From Oenanthe sinensis (Eukaryota > Streptophyta > Magnoliopsida > Apiales > Apiaceae): DNA of 64,000 nt. Under the pieces are notes generated by a model. It did not search any database. It was given only the letters and a program-made list of their open reading frames with translations, and was not told the DNA's origin. The position numbers and the translations under genes are program-made. The stretch is from NCBI GenBank assembly GCA_028671895.1, contig CM053795.1:16017501-16081500 (forward strand). The letters are read 5' to 3'. Below are positions 31,495 to 42,154 of this stretch, piece by piece. Within the stretch, counting starts at the first letter, position 1; every line of letters starts with the position of its first letter.

Positions 31495-32470
31495 TTTTCC
31501 TATTTTCAACACCAAAAATACATTTTTTTCATAATTTAACATGCGTTACTTCACAATAACAATTACAAATTTAAACTAACATATGTTCCTTCCTAATACG
31601 ATAAATAATTATAATAAAAATTATTGTTTATTAATTCTAAACTAACATGCAGTTACAAAATTAAACTCAAATTTTAAGCCAATTTATCTAACATTAATCA
31701 GATTTATATAACTCAAATTTAAAATTAAACTAATAGGAATGGCATTAATATTTTTTTACATAGCATTTATTCTAAACTAACATGCTTTAATATATAATAA
31801 AAACTGACATTTAATTACAAACATATTAAATGGACAATTGTAATATTATTTCAAAATTATAAAATCATACCTAAGCAGAGGTAACGAAAACTACAAAGCA
31901 ACCCACGAAAAAATATTATTTATTAATTCTGAACTAACATGCAGTTACAAAATTGTACAAAATTAAACTCAAATTTGAAGCCAGTTTATATAACATTAAT
32001 CAGATTTATATAACTCAAATTTAAAATTAAACTAATAGGAATGACGTTAACATTTTTTTACATAGAATTAATTCTAAACTAACATGCTTCAATATATAAT
32101 AAAAACTGACATATAATCACAACATATTAAATTGACAATTGTAATATTATTTCAAATTCTTTAAATCATACCTAAGCAAATCTGAATGTCAAAGAATTAA
32201 GCAATCTGAAGAAGTAGCTCAAAGAAGCAGCAGCAAAGCAACTAGAACAAGGAGCAGAGTGTGCAAAGCGGAAGAATAGATTACAAGGATTGAATGTCAA
32301 ATGCAGGTACATATAGGATAAATCTAGGATAATATACAAACAGAAAATGCAGATATTTCAGGTAAAAGCAGATTTTCAGATAAGATAAATCATATAGTCA
32401 GATTTTCAGATAAGATAACATAATTGATTTCTAACGTAAATAATTTAAAATATAAAATATTTTTAAAAAT
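31495..32470 (-). other. MULE right arm, transposase upstream region with a tandem duplication
   Basis: Contains two copies of a block of about 265-300 bp (31621-31880 and 31914-32180). Each copy ends, on the minus strand, in GCTTAG|GTATGATTT, a good 5' splice donor. The likely 5' UTR exon (CAG/CTT-rich) lies at 32180-32290. A 5' UTR intron ending near 31500 is plausible. No coding frame. Confidence 0.55.
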
Positions 32471-32471
32471 A

Positions 32472-32693
32472 TGTCGTAACCGCCATGAGGTTTGGCGGAA
32501 AATATTTTTTCACTTCTATGTTATGACCGCCACGGAAAAGGGCGGTCATCACATATTTTTAGATGTTTAACATCGCCATTTATCATGGCGGTCATGACAG
32601 TTTTTGTTTCATTATTAGTCGCCAGAGATCATGGCGGTCATAACTGCAAATTATGAAACCTCCTAGCTGTTGATGACCGCCGAGAAAGGCCAT
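32472..32693. repeat. MULE right subterminal palindrome cluster
   Basis: Five GACCGCCA/TGGCGGTC-type units around 32475-32500, 32525-32550, 32572-32597, 32619-32642 and 32674-32690, mirroring the left end. Confidence 0.75.
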
Positions 32694-32779
32694 TGGATGT
32701 CCTATTTTTGCAACAACGAACTTGGCTGTCCCATTTTTGAAGTTGAATATCCTTGCTGTCCCAGTAAAGAAATGGAGCC
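32673..32779 (-). repeat. MULE terminal inverted repeat, right
   Basis: 107 bp, complement of 23102-23208 at about 70% identity with no gaps. Confidence 0.82.
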
Positions 32780-32788
32780 ACATTGCTT
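32780..32788. repeat. MULE target site duplication, right (ACATTGCTT)
   Basis: Perfect match to 23093-23101. Confidence 0.85.
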
Positions 32789-33314
32789 CATACACATTCT
32801 TATTGACTCCATTTATAACATGAACTGAAACACAACCATAAAGTACACAAGGCATAGGGATTAAACAAATAATCTATAACATACACATTTATCACATATG
32901 ATTACTTTGTTTTCTCTGTTAAGATATCGTGTCTAGGAGGTGATCTAAAAGTATATATCCTTTAAAACAGTTTGTAAACTAAAATTATATTTATTTTCAC
33001 TTCATTATTCTAATTCCGATTCCGATTTATATCTTAATTTAATATTAAAATGAAATGTTGTGACTTAAAATCCTAGCAAACATGCTCCAACAGTAGTAGT
33101 ATTAGGTATACATTTAGAGAACAAAAGTTATCCGTAGTAGTCTTCAATAATTAGAGATATATTATTTTATAATATATTGTAAAATTATTAGAAAACATAA
33201 TAAAATACATGTGCATATATATATATCTAATTAGTAATAAAACTCACATATATAAATATATAAAATATAATTTAAAAGAACCGTATCTAATTATTTGCCT
33301 TTGGACTCTAAATA

Positions 33315-33355
<41 letters not shown>

Positions 33356-33541
33356 TTTTCCTACCGATTTTGTCTGTAGAAAATACTCATTTTTCTTGTA
33401 CTAATACATAGTATTAATACGGCTATATCTATCTCAATATATTTATATAAAATGAAAATTCTAGACCCTTAACAGTAATAAAAAAGTAAATCACAACTTA
33501 AGATTCGATTCATGAACACTAAACGTCTCTTAACCATGAAC
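32789..33541. other. Intergenic between MULE and TRIM
   Basis: AT-rich; TA microsatellite at 33318-33352. No gene seen. Confidence 0.5.
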
Positions 33542-33718
33542 ACTTAGCATATATGTTAATATATTATTATAAAAAAATATGAGAGTTACTTTTATTATTA
33601 TTAGGTAGAGTTCTCTTATTATATTTAGTTTCCTTTGATATAGATTAGGTATTGATTATATAAATAATTGTGATATTATAAAAGAATTAATACTTAGGCC
33701 TTCAAAAGGTGAATAACA
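33542..33718 (+). repeat. TRIM left LTR
   Basis: 177 bp, about 85-90% identical by eye to 34192-34368, ending ...GAATAACA. Confidence 0.72.
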
Positions 33719-33720
33719 AA

Positions 33721-33731
33721 TGGTATCAGAG
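33721..33731 (+). other. TRIM primer binding site
   Basis: TGGTATCAGAG, 2 nt after the left LTR. Confidence 0.75.
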
Positions 33732-34191
33732 TCGTTATTAGTTGTGAGGAAAAAAAAATCATACAAGATTTTGTAAGTGTGAGATCTACGAGAGTTCGTG
33801 GGTGCGAAAAATAAAAATCTTTCAAGAGTTTGGGATGCGGAAAAAAAGAAATATTCACGAGAGGCCGTGGACATGAGAAGGGCCTACAAGAGTTTGTGGG
33901 TTGATTTCAAAAAAAAAACACAATATCGATGATGATGGATTTACGGTGAGTTTGTAGAAGAGACCGTCTCAAACCAACTACAATAAAGTAGAGATTTTCA
34001 CAAGAATCACGATAAATAATAATGGTGGCAACGATGGCAAAGATGGTGACGAGGACAAAGATGATGAAGCCAATGATGAAAAATTGATCATTAATTCAAG
34101 TGAATGATTATGCTGATCGAAGCAGATGATTTTTTATTTATTTAAAATTTTGACAAACTCTCGATTTTGAGTATCGTGAGTTTGAGGGACG

Positions 34192-34368
34192 TGTTAGCAT
34201 ATATGTTAATATATTATTATAGGAAAATATGAGAGCTACTTTTATTATTATTAGGCAGAGTTCTCTTATCATATTTAGTTTCCTTTGATATAGATTAGGT
34301 ATTGATTATATAAATAATTGTGATATTGTAAAAAAATTAAAGTTTATACCTTTAAAAGTAAATAAAAA
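34192..34368 (+). repeat. TRIM right LTR
   Basis: Starts TGTTAGCATATATG; same block as the left LTR, with a degenerate A-rich 3' end. Confidence 0.72.
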
Positions 34369-35452
34369 AAAGAGATTTTGAAATTATTTCTATCAGTACA
34401 AATTCTTCGCAAGCACATGTCCTTGTGTTCCCTTAAATGAATTGGCGCCGATCGGAGACGGCGCACAACAAGACAGATCGAGCTATTCATTATTTCTAGG
34501 GTTACATGACTATTAGTTTATCAAACTATTATACTTCTACGTACGTAAATAATTAAAGCACCCTCATGCACGTACAAATATATGATATATACGATGAATG
34601 GTAACATACTAACGAACAAAACAATGTGCCGTGGGAAACGGTGGTTAGGCCACGTATATCATCTAATGAAGGTCATATGCATATATATGTCTACATAGCT
34701 AGTGTTCGTGTGAAATGAAGCATAGATAAGTTGCAAAACTTAACAATTAATATACGACCATAATGTTAGTTATACCTAATGCCCATGTGACGCCGCACTA
34801 GAGGACGAGGGCCTTAAGCCTTTGGTTTATTAGGTTCTTAAGTCCCACTAATGACAATTTATCCATTAAACACGCATAATCCAACTAATTATTTTTTAAA
34901 ATAGGGACTTGATAGAATGCAAATAAAGCCAAAGCAGAGGTGACAATTGCGCTATCTAATTACGAGGACGACATGGATCGGAGGTGTTTTATGATCCGCA
35001 GATTTACGAGGAATGTTAGTTTTTGATTTGTATTAATACTAAGGAGGTATACTTAGTTAATTTGAATACATTTTTACAATGCTTTAAGAATCTTTTAGAA
35101 AAGGCTAACTTTTATTAATATTTTATTAATACGATATAGTTGATTAAAATATATTTAGATTAATTAACATATATCACATATGTTTGATCACTTTCTTTAT
35201 AGTTTCTATATTTTTTATTTGGATTAGTTAGCATGTATCATATATATTCACTTTTGTCGTGTGTTGTGTTGGTAGCCATATATTAAGACGTATGCGTATG
35301 CACAAATGTTTTTTGTTTGTGTATACCCAAGTTGAAATGATATAAATATTAAGTTGTGTGGCTATAAAATAATTATTTTTAACTTAACTAATTAGATAAA
35401 AATATATGCAAAAAAATCGCTAGATACATTGTACAACTGTTAGCGGGACATA
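34369..35452. other. Intergenic, no gene seen
   Basis: AT-rich DNA with short, unconvincing ORFs. Confidence 0.5.
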
Positions 35453-35871
35453 CAGCGGCGGAGCCAGCCACTGAAGGGGGGCTAAATTAATTGCTTAGAA
35501 TTTTTTTGTCCTTCAAAAATAATAATTTTAATATAAACTTAACATTACACTAATAATATTTTTAATTTAATAGTTTATTAAATATATGTGTTACACATAT
35601 TATGCTAGAAATCTATAATATATTTGTGTGAGAATAAAAATAAGGTTTATTGACCTTTTTTTAAAATTAAGATTATTTTGTTGGATTAAAATTATAAAAT
35701 TATGTATAATGCTGTAAATATTTATATCACATTTTTACTTTTAAGAAGCTTATTACATGTTACAAATTATATAATTTATAGTAAAAACAACTAAAAGCTA
35801 TAAATAATATAAACTTTCACAATTTTTATGCCCTGCAAGACTGCTCCCTGGGCTGTGTGGCTCCGCCCCTG
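35453..35871. mobile_element. hAT-like MITE, about 419 bp
   Basis: Ends CAGCGGCGGAGCCAGCCAC and, inverted, GTGTGGCTCCGCCCCTG, fitting the hAT CAGNG start. The interior is AT-rich and non-coding. The flanking 8-bp sequences do not match, so it is old or the ends are slightly off. Confidence 0.6.
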
Positions 35872-35977
35872 GGTAAGTTTTTGAATCGGGAGTTTTGTCC
35901 CTCTAATATTCAGAGTTTTATAAGAAACATGTACTATTTATATGATTAATTCTTGAAATCGAAGTGAAAGTGGCTCG

Positions 35978-37330
35978 AGTAAGTCTCCAGGGCCCGATGG
36001 GATTAATGCGGCTGTACTTAAGAAAATTTGGCTTTTTGTAAAAAATGATTTCTTAAACTTGTTTGAGGAATTTCACAATAATGGATTCATTTCCAAGAGT
36101 CTCAATTCCTCTTTCTTTTCATTAATTCCCAAAATTTTAAGTCCCAAACTGGTCACGGATTTTCGCCCCATCAGTTTGATTAACTCCTCTGTAAAACTCA
36201 TAACGAAAGTGCTTATTAATAGACTCAAATCCTGCATTCATGGACTAGTTTCAGAGGAACAATTTGTATTTATTGGCGGAAGACAAATCTTGGAAAACAT
36301 AGCAATGGTAAATGAAATTATCTTTGGCCTCAAACGTAAGAAATGGAGAGGGGCGGTTTTAAAATTGGACCTTGAAAAAGCCTTTTACACAATCAGCCGG
36401 GACTTGAAATTTATGGGAATTATATTTATATGGACTTGACAAAACTATCCTCATCAAGATATAAATCTCTCATGTTATCTGCTCTCTTGAAAATTAAGGG
36501 CGTTTCTTCCATTGCTAATTTATTGGCTGAAGATCAGTTTTATTGGAAGATCGGGCAGGGTGATTCTTGTTTATTTTGGGAGGATCACTGGTATGAGTAA
36601 GGTAAAATTTTGGATCTTTTCCCTACGCTTTATGCTCTTTCTAAATTTTCCCTAACCTCGGTTAAGGAATTTCAAAAATTATGGGGGAAGTGGTGTAATG
36701 GGGAATGAGACTTATGGTCTGGGCCAATTCCTGAGAATCAAGTCCCAAATATTGCTCGGCTCGGAAGTATAGTGGAATGCTTGTCTTTAAATAAAGAAAA
36801 AGATAAGTTGGTTTGGAAGCCTGTGAATGGCAACTACTCTACAAAACTATCTTACAAGCTCATCTCAAATGAAGAACAGTGGAATGGACAGGAAGATGCA
36901 GTTTGGAGGGTCATTTGGAAGCTTCTTGTTCCTCCTAAAGTACAAATTTTCCTATGAAAATTACAGCATAAGAGTTTACCAACAAAGGAACTTTTACATC
37001 ATCGTTTGTATCGATCGAATATTGCTTTTGATTGAACTTGTGGTCTTTGCAAAAGCTCACTTGAATCAATCTTGCATATTTTTTGGAAATGTCTGGTGCC
37101 TAAAATATGCTGGGAAGAATTTGGTGCATGGTGGGGGGTATCTCATAATCTTAGGAGAATGCGTTCTTTTAGTCTCATGCACATCTTTAGGCTGAAGAAA
37201 AGTTCAGACTCTTATAAGGTATGACAACAATCAATTGCAACACTGATATAGACCATTTGGTTGTTAAAAAATGGTGTTCTTTTTAATCGTGCAAAGATCA
37301 AGGTGCATGAAACTATCCATTTAGTTAAAA
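35978..37330 (+). pseudogene. LINE reverse transcriptase and zf-RVT remnant
   Basis: At 35978-36425 the frame reads SKSPGPDGINAAVLKK, DFRPISLINSSVKLITKVL and LKLDLEKAF, the fingers and palm of a plant L1-type reverse transcriptase. The catalytic YADD region is missing: the sequence jumps to a zf-RVT region at about 36540-37200 (WKIGQGDSCLFWEDHWYE; LVWKPVNGNYSTKLSYKLI; CGLCKSSLESILHIFWKC) with stops and shifts. It is a fossil with an internal deletion. Confidence 0.8.
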
Positions 37331-38280
37331 TAAGAGTGGGTATATGGGCAGCTGCTAGTGGACTAATGGATGAAGATATTGCCAAAATATGGCATGCTAA
37401 TCCAAGTGGTACAATTTCTTTAAGTTGTCATCATAAATCAGTTGGTTACAGGGAATCAATTTTCAGATCTTATGAGGTAATATGTTTAACATCAGGAATG
37501 TGGAGTAACTTGGGAGCAGACATAGGGGGATTGATAAAAAAAATCAGCTGCTCTTTTATTTCTCTAGGCCGTCACTGACAATGGACAAGCATCAAATGGA
37601 GGTGGAGGCTTTTCTCTACTTATGGAATATAATTCAGCAGTCAGGCCTCAATAATGAAAATACGGTATTTTTAGTTGATTCTTTGGAGATATTTGAGTCC
37701 TATGACAATGGAAAGTACTACCCATTGGTGACAAATGGGTCGGGAAATTTATATATTCAAAGAATGAAGGCCTCAATAAAACACATTAGCCCAATGTTTA
37801 ATAAAAAAGCACGGGATCTTGCAATATCAGGAAAGTATAGGCCCATTATTAAAGCAGGATGGGTAAGTTAAATGTTTAACTTATCTTAAAAAGATAAATA
37901 CAAATAAAATGTGGTGTTTGTTTCATCTATAAGAAAAGTAAAATGCAGGGGCTAGTATTGGGATATGGGTAAAGATCCTTATAATCTTTGCTATGATGGT
38001 TAGGCTATGTATAGCCGTTTTTTCTGACAACAAATCACCCAGTTCCAATGATCATGCGGATATCTGCAGGGGACATGACATTATGAGGCGGATGTGTAAA
38101 CTTCTCAGATATTCTCCCCTGGTTCATTTGTAATATACGAAGCTGCTAGGTTGTATATATTCTCAACACCACTATTCATCTTTTATACTCTCATTTCTCC
38201 ACCTAGTTTCTGAAATTTTCTTTCTCTCCATGGATCTCCTCTGAGCCCCCCTCCTCTTGAATACCTGAAAATAAACACAC
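37331..38280 (+). other. Unassigned segment inside the LINE remains
   Basis: About 950 bp separate the zf-RVT and RNase H parts, much longer than normal for a LINE. Two moderate frames (37261-37578 and 37581-37871) have no recognised motif. It may be an inserted or rearranged fragment. Confidence 0.35.
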
Positions 38281-38834
38281 ATTGTAACTTCTCTGAAGAA
38301 CCAATACCAAGTGGAAATACTAACAGCATAGGAATTGTTGTTAGAGACCCTAATGACATTTTCATCTAGGGTTTAATGGGTCCAGTGCATGGAATGAATC
38401 CATGGCAGGCCCAGCTTTGGGCCATACATTTGACGATGAAGAAACTATTTCAGAATAACATCAAGAAAATGAAGATAGAAACAGACAATTTTCAAGCTTT
38501 CTAGATTCTGTGCCACCAAGACTTGGATGAAGCTGAGCAGTTTGGTCTTCGTGAGGTGGTCACACAAATTGACATTTGCAATGCAAAATGTAACAAGGAT
38601 AAGGAATCCAACTGTACAGTTTACTCAGTTCCTCAAGCAGTAAACCAAACAACAACTTATCTTGCAGAGTATGGTTTGCACAATTGTTCAGAGCTGGTAG
38701 AGGTGGATCCAACCATGGGAAGATTGCAAGAGCTCCTTGATATAGACATGGGGTGGGGTCCACACTACAATGCTCTACAATACCAACCAAACTATGGTCT
38801 TGGAGAAATTCTAGAGGAACTAGCTATTGTGTAA
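38281..38834 (+). pseudogene. LINE RNase H (RVT_3) remnant
   Basis: One frame with a few stops reads GIVVRDPNDIFI, then AQLWAIHLTMKKL, then KIETDNFQAF, then VNQTTTYLAEYGL. These are the GIG/RD, E-helix, D (ETD) and closing LA motifs of the plant RVT_3 RNase H. It is the 3' domain of the LINE at 35978. The frame remains open to 38834 in a stretch of unknown origin. Confidence 0.65.
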
Positions 38835-39328
38835 CCAAACAAAATGCTCATAGACATAAGTACATACCAAGTATTGTTGGACCAGGCTACAAAGGCGGTG
38901 GAACTCCAAAAACAAGTCAAAAGATTTGTAGAACTTTATAATGACAGGATTGAAAGGAAACGTGCAATACCAGGTGGGGAGAAATGCAAGTTCGAAGAAC
39001 AAGTGATGCCTACTAACTTGCAGTCCAAGGGAATAATTATAGGTCAAGATAGTGGAGAAAGTAAACTCATGAATGCGAGGCAGGTTCCCCAGGTTGTAGG
39101 TAAAGGGAAAGAGAAGACGTTTGCAGATGAAGCTTTTGTTCAAAATGGAGTCCTGAACAGTTAAACAATGGATTTCATTGATAAATGTGGTTACGGATGG
39201 TTGTCCAAAAAGTTTTGTGTCAAAAATGTATCCTTTGAAGAGGAGCTAATGTTAGGTGTCTCTTTGGGCAACATTTTGTCCACGGTCTTAAGCCAACAAA
39301 ACTCCAAAAATGCCTCTCAAGGCAATAA
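38835..39328 (+). other. LINE 3' flank, open but unassigned
   Basis: Frames at 38844-39164 and 39168-39431 encode basic peptides without known motifs. They may belong to the LINE tail or to an unrelated fossil. I see no evidence for a gene. Confidence 0.3.
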
Positions 39329-39502
39329 CTATGTTACTCGGACTCGGCTAGAAGTGTACAACATGGATACGTGTCCAAGTATCGGATTCGGCAACATTTT
39401 GAAAAATATACATGTTTTTTGCCTAAAATAAGTGTCCAAGTCCGAGTGTCGAGTGTCCGACACGGGTACTCGAAATTAAAATGAAGAGTCCGAGCAACAT
39501 AG
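39329..39502. mobile_element. MITE, 174 bp, with CTATGTT.CTCGGACTC ends
   Basis: Left end CTATGTTACTCGGACTCGG pairs with right end AGAGTCCGAGCAACATAG. Flanks are GGCAATAA (39321-39328) and GGCAATAG (39503-39510), a 7-8 bp target duplication with one mismatch, as for hAT-type elements. It inserted into the LINE fossil's flank. Confidence 0.72.
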
Positions 39503-39510
39503 GGCAATAG

Positions 39511-40857
39511 TAAGCTGCAGGGTTCTAAAGTGGAAGTTGTGGTGAAAGAGGAACCAAACAACACTTAAGAAGCTAAAAATTGGGAGTGGGGATAATGGAA
39601 CAATCTTGTAAAGATGAACTTTGGTCAGTGGAAGATGTGTTACTTGAATGGGCACTTCCAGATGAAATTCAGCAGTTCCAAAACCAGCAAGAGGAAGCTA
39701 AGGACATAAAGCCTGCAGTTTAGTCCAAAGATCTAGTCTAGTTAATATAATTTAGTATTATGTTCAAGGTATGTCGGTTAGTAAGCAAGTCAGAGAAGGA
39801 TAATTTTCCAACTTATCCTTTTTCTTCTAGAAGTCTAACTAAATGATTATTCTAATGGATTATGCTTATCAAAAAAAAATTCTTGAAATGTCAAAATATT
39901 GGTTCAATGTCTACATACCTATAAAATTGCTGGCTGCTTTTAGGGTAAAATGGGATGTGGCCTTGTCAACATTTTTCATGATTAATTTTATAAATTTAAA
40001 TTGATAAAATAATAAAATGGCGCAATCTAGCTACTAGCTAGCACTAATTTTCTGTTTGCACCATATCAAAATATATACATAGTTATCAATTTTTAATTTT
40101 GCATTACCCAAAAAGGTTCACAGGTGAAGTGATTAACATATTATATTATTATACAATAAAAAATGTATAATAGTAATTAACCTTTTAATTTAAAATATAT
40201 ACTATTACATAATTAATTTAAAATTGAATAAATCAGATTAATTGGTCAAAAATCAAAATTTTGAAAAAATATATATTTAAATTATTTTATAATAAATTCA
40301 ATTATTTAACTTGTAAGTTTGTTATCTCTTGTTTTAAATTTAATTATATAATTACTTAAATTTATATTATATAAAAATAATATTAAATTAATCTCAATTA
40401 ATAATTCTATTAATCATTCTCATTAATTTTCGATTATTCAATTAATCTTGTTCGGTGCTACGAAAGACTAGTTCCGATCCCCGTTGTTTACCACACTGGT
40501 TTTATGTGGTGAGCTGCACTTGTTTCGAAATACATTCGATAATGAATAAAGAATGTGTGAATGCTCTGTACGGCTGTCAACTTTTACTAACAAATTCACT
40601 TTTTTACAAGATTTTTTATAGTGCAAATACCAGTTGTTTAATACTATCGGATTCATTTTTCTACTGTATATAATTATACATTTATACTGCATTTTTTATG
40701 TGATGATCATGAACTCTTAATAAAAATTTACACACAAATTGTATTATCATAGTTGTACAACATTAATTTTAAAACAGAAGATAAAGGGTAACTGTATACA
40801 AATTAATTATATACATCCATGAAGAATATTTATCGATTATCGTTGTAATATCATCCA

Positions 40858-40901
<44 letters not shown>

Positions 40902-42050
40902 TATATCTGATTTTAGAAATTTACATATATTAGACCTGTCCCATTGAAGCATATGGATTATAAATTTTTGGTTAATAAAAGTAAAATTAAAGGGAGAGTA
41001 TACAGATCGAAAGAGACTTTTAACGCAAGAAATAATAAATAAATTTGGTAACTACCAACTGGACTACCGAACTAGTCATTCCATCGGGTAATTAGAGCTC
41101 AATTGTGGGGATTAACCGATTCTAATTAAGACGTCCTAAATTGTACTTGTGAAGTATATAAATGTGAATAATAATGTGAATTTAAGACACTATTTATAAT
41201 CTTACAACTAAAATGAACTGTATAATAGAGTGTATTTAAAAGCCAGCCTATAGTAATTAAGCAGACGGTGCTGTGCTGATCATCTTGTGAATAATCAAAC
41301 TCATACCTTCCACACCAAAATCTCCCCCGCCCTCCTCCATTCTCACTTTCCGGTCTCAAAATTCATTTAATGACATGAAAATGACTGTATTAAGAATTTT
41401 GTATTCCAAGTTTAAAATAATTTTCTATATAAATAGTCTCATTATAATTATAAAAAAAAATTATATATCATTATAAAATTATTATTATTATTTTATATTA
41501 AAAACACATATCTCAAATAATTTTTCTGGAATAAACTCATGCATTCTTCTTTGCCTTTTTTACAAGTCATTTAACCTTAGAATTTTTACTCTGCTAAATA
41601 CTTGGCACCCCCGAATTAATGGAATGCAATCTTTTCTTTTTTTGCTAATTAATGGAATGCAATCTTGAATAAGCGGTACATTTTGAAATTTTAAAAGAAT
41701 TAGATTAACACCGATCGCTTAGTATAAATTGATACCGTATATAATGATCATCTTCTTTTTTTCCTGTCATATAAGTAAATTTGTATTTTTACCATATATA
41801 TATGCATGCTGTATATTGTATTTATACTATATCTAATATATGAGATTGTTCTTATTATGGTAAGAGACAATGAGCTAAAAGAGTGGAAAGAAAGTCTGTA
41901 ATAATTTGAAATTTAATTTTTATAACAGAGAGAGAAATGAGGTTATAAATAGTTAAAATTGGAAGGTGTTATAGATTCCATAATTAGTTTTTGTTTGATG
42001 TGGATTGGCTTTTTTAGAAGTTTGTGGGAAAGCCATTTACTCTCTCCCTG
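39511..42050. other. Intergenic upstream of the DUF1635 gene
   Basis: AT-rich. A TA microsatellite lies at 40860-40899. No gene, RNA or clear repeat beyond that. Confidence 0.5.
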
Positions 42051-42056
42051 TCTTTA

Positions 42057-42065
42057 TATATATAA
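42057..42065 (+). promoter_or_regulatory. TATA box of the DUF1635 gene
   Basis: TATATAAAC, about 90 bp before the ATG, followed by a CT-rich patch (42100-42130) typical of plant core promoters. Transcription would start near 42090. Confidence 0.6.
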
Positions 42066-42154
42066 ACAGACCTTGCACACATCTTCTTTATATATATCTT
42101 TACTCTCTCCCAACTCCCTTCCCTTCTCCATACACTCTTTAACTCTGTTTCAAA

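Larger units (their letters stand above)
23102..32779. mobile_element. Mutator-like element (MULE) with transposase and a PMD gene, 9.7 kb
   Basis: Bounded by the 9-bp direct repeat ACATTGCTT (23093-23101 and 32780-32788), the usual MULE duplication size. The outer 107 bp at the two ends align without gaps as inverted repeats, about 75 of 107 identical by hand count (for example CATTTCT..GGACAGC and AAAATGGGAC.GC). Palindromic subterminal motifs follow at each end. Inside are a five-exon PMD gene on the plus strand and a two-exon MULE transposase on the minus strand, facing each other. This is the two-gene convergent plan of MuDR, but with a PMD protein as the second gene. Confidence 0.88.
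33542..34368 (+). mobile_element. TRIM-like miniature LTR retrotransposon, about 827 bp
   Basis: Two direct repeats of about 177 bp (33542-33718 and 34192-34368) flank a non-coding 473-bp interior. The right LTR starts TGTTAGCATATATG; the left one has a mutated start (ACTTAGC). The left LTR ends in CA and is followed after AA by TGGTATCAGAG (33721), an initiator-Met primer binding site. GAGTTTGAGGGACG before the right LTR is a weak PPT. The LTRs differ at several positions and no target duplication is left, so it is old. Confidence 0.75.

Noticed and set aside
32592..32855. 87-codon minus-strand ORF
   Set aside because: It runs across the MULE end and the flanking DNA and covers the terminal repeat, so it is not a gene.
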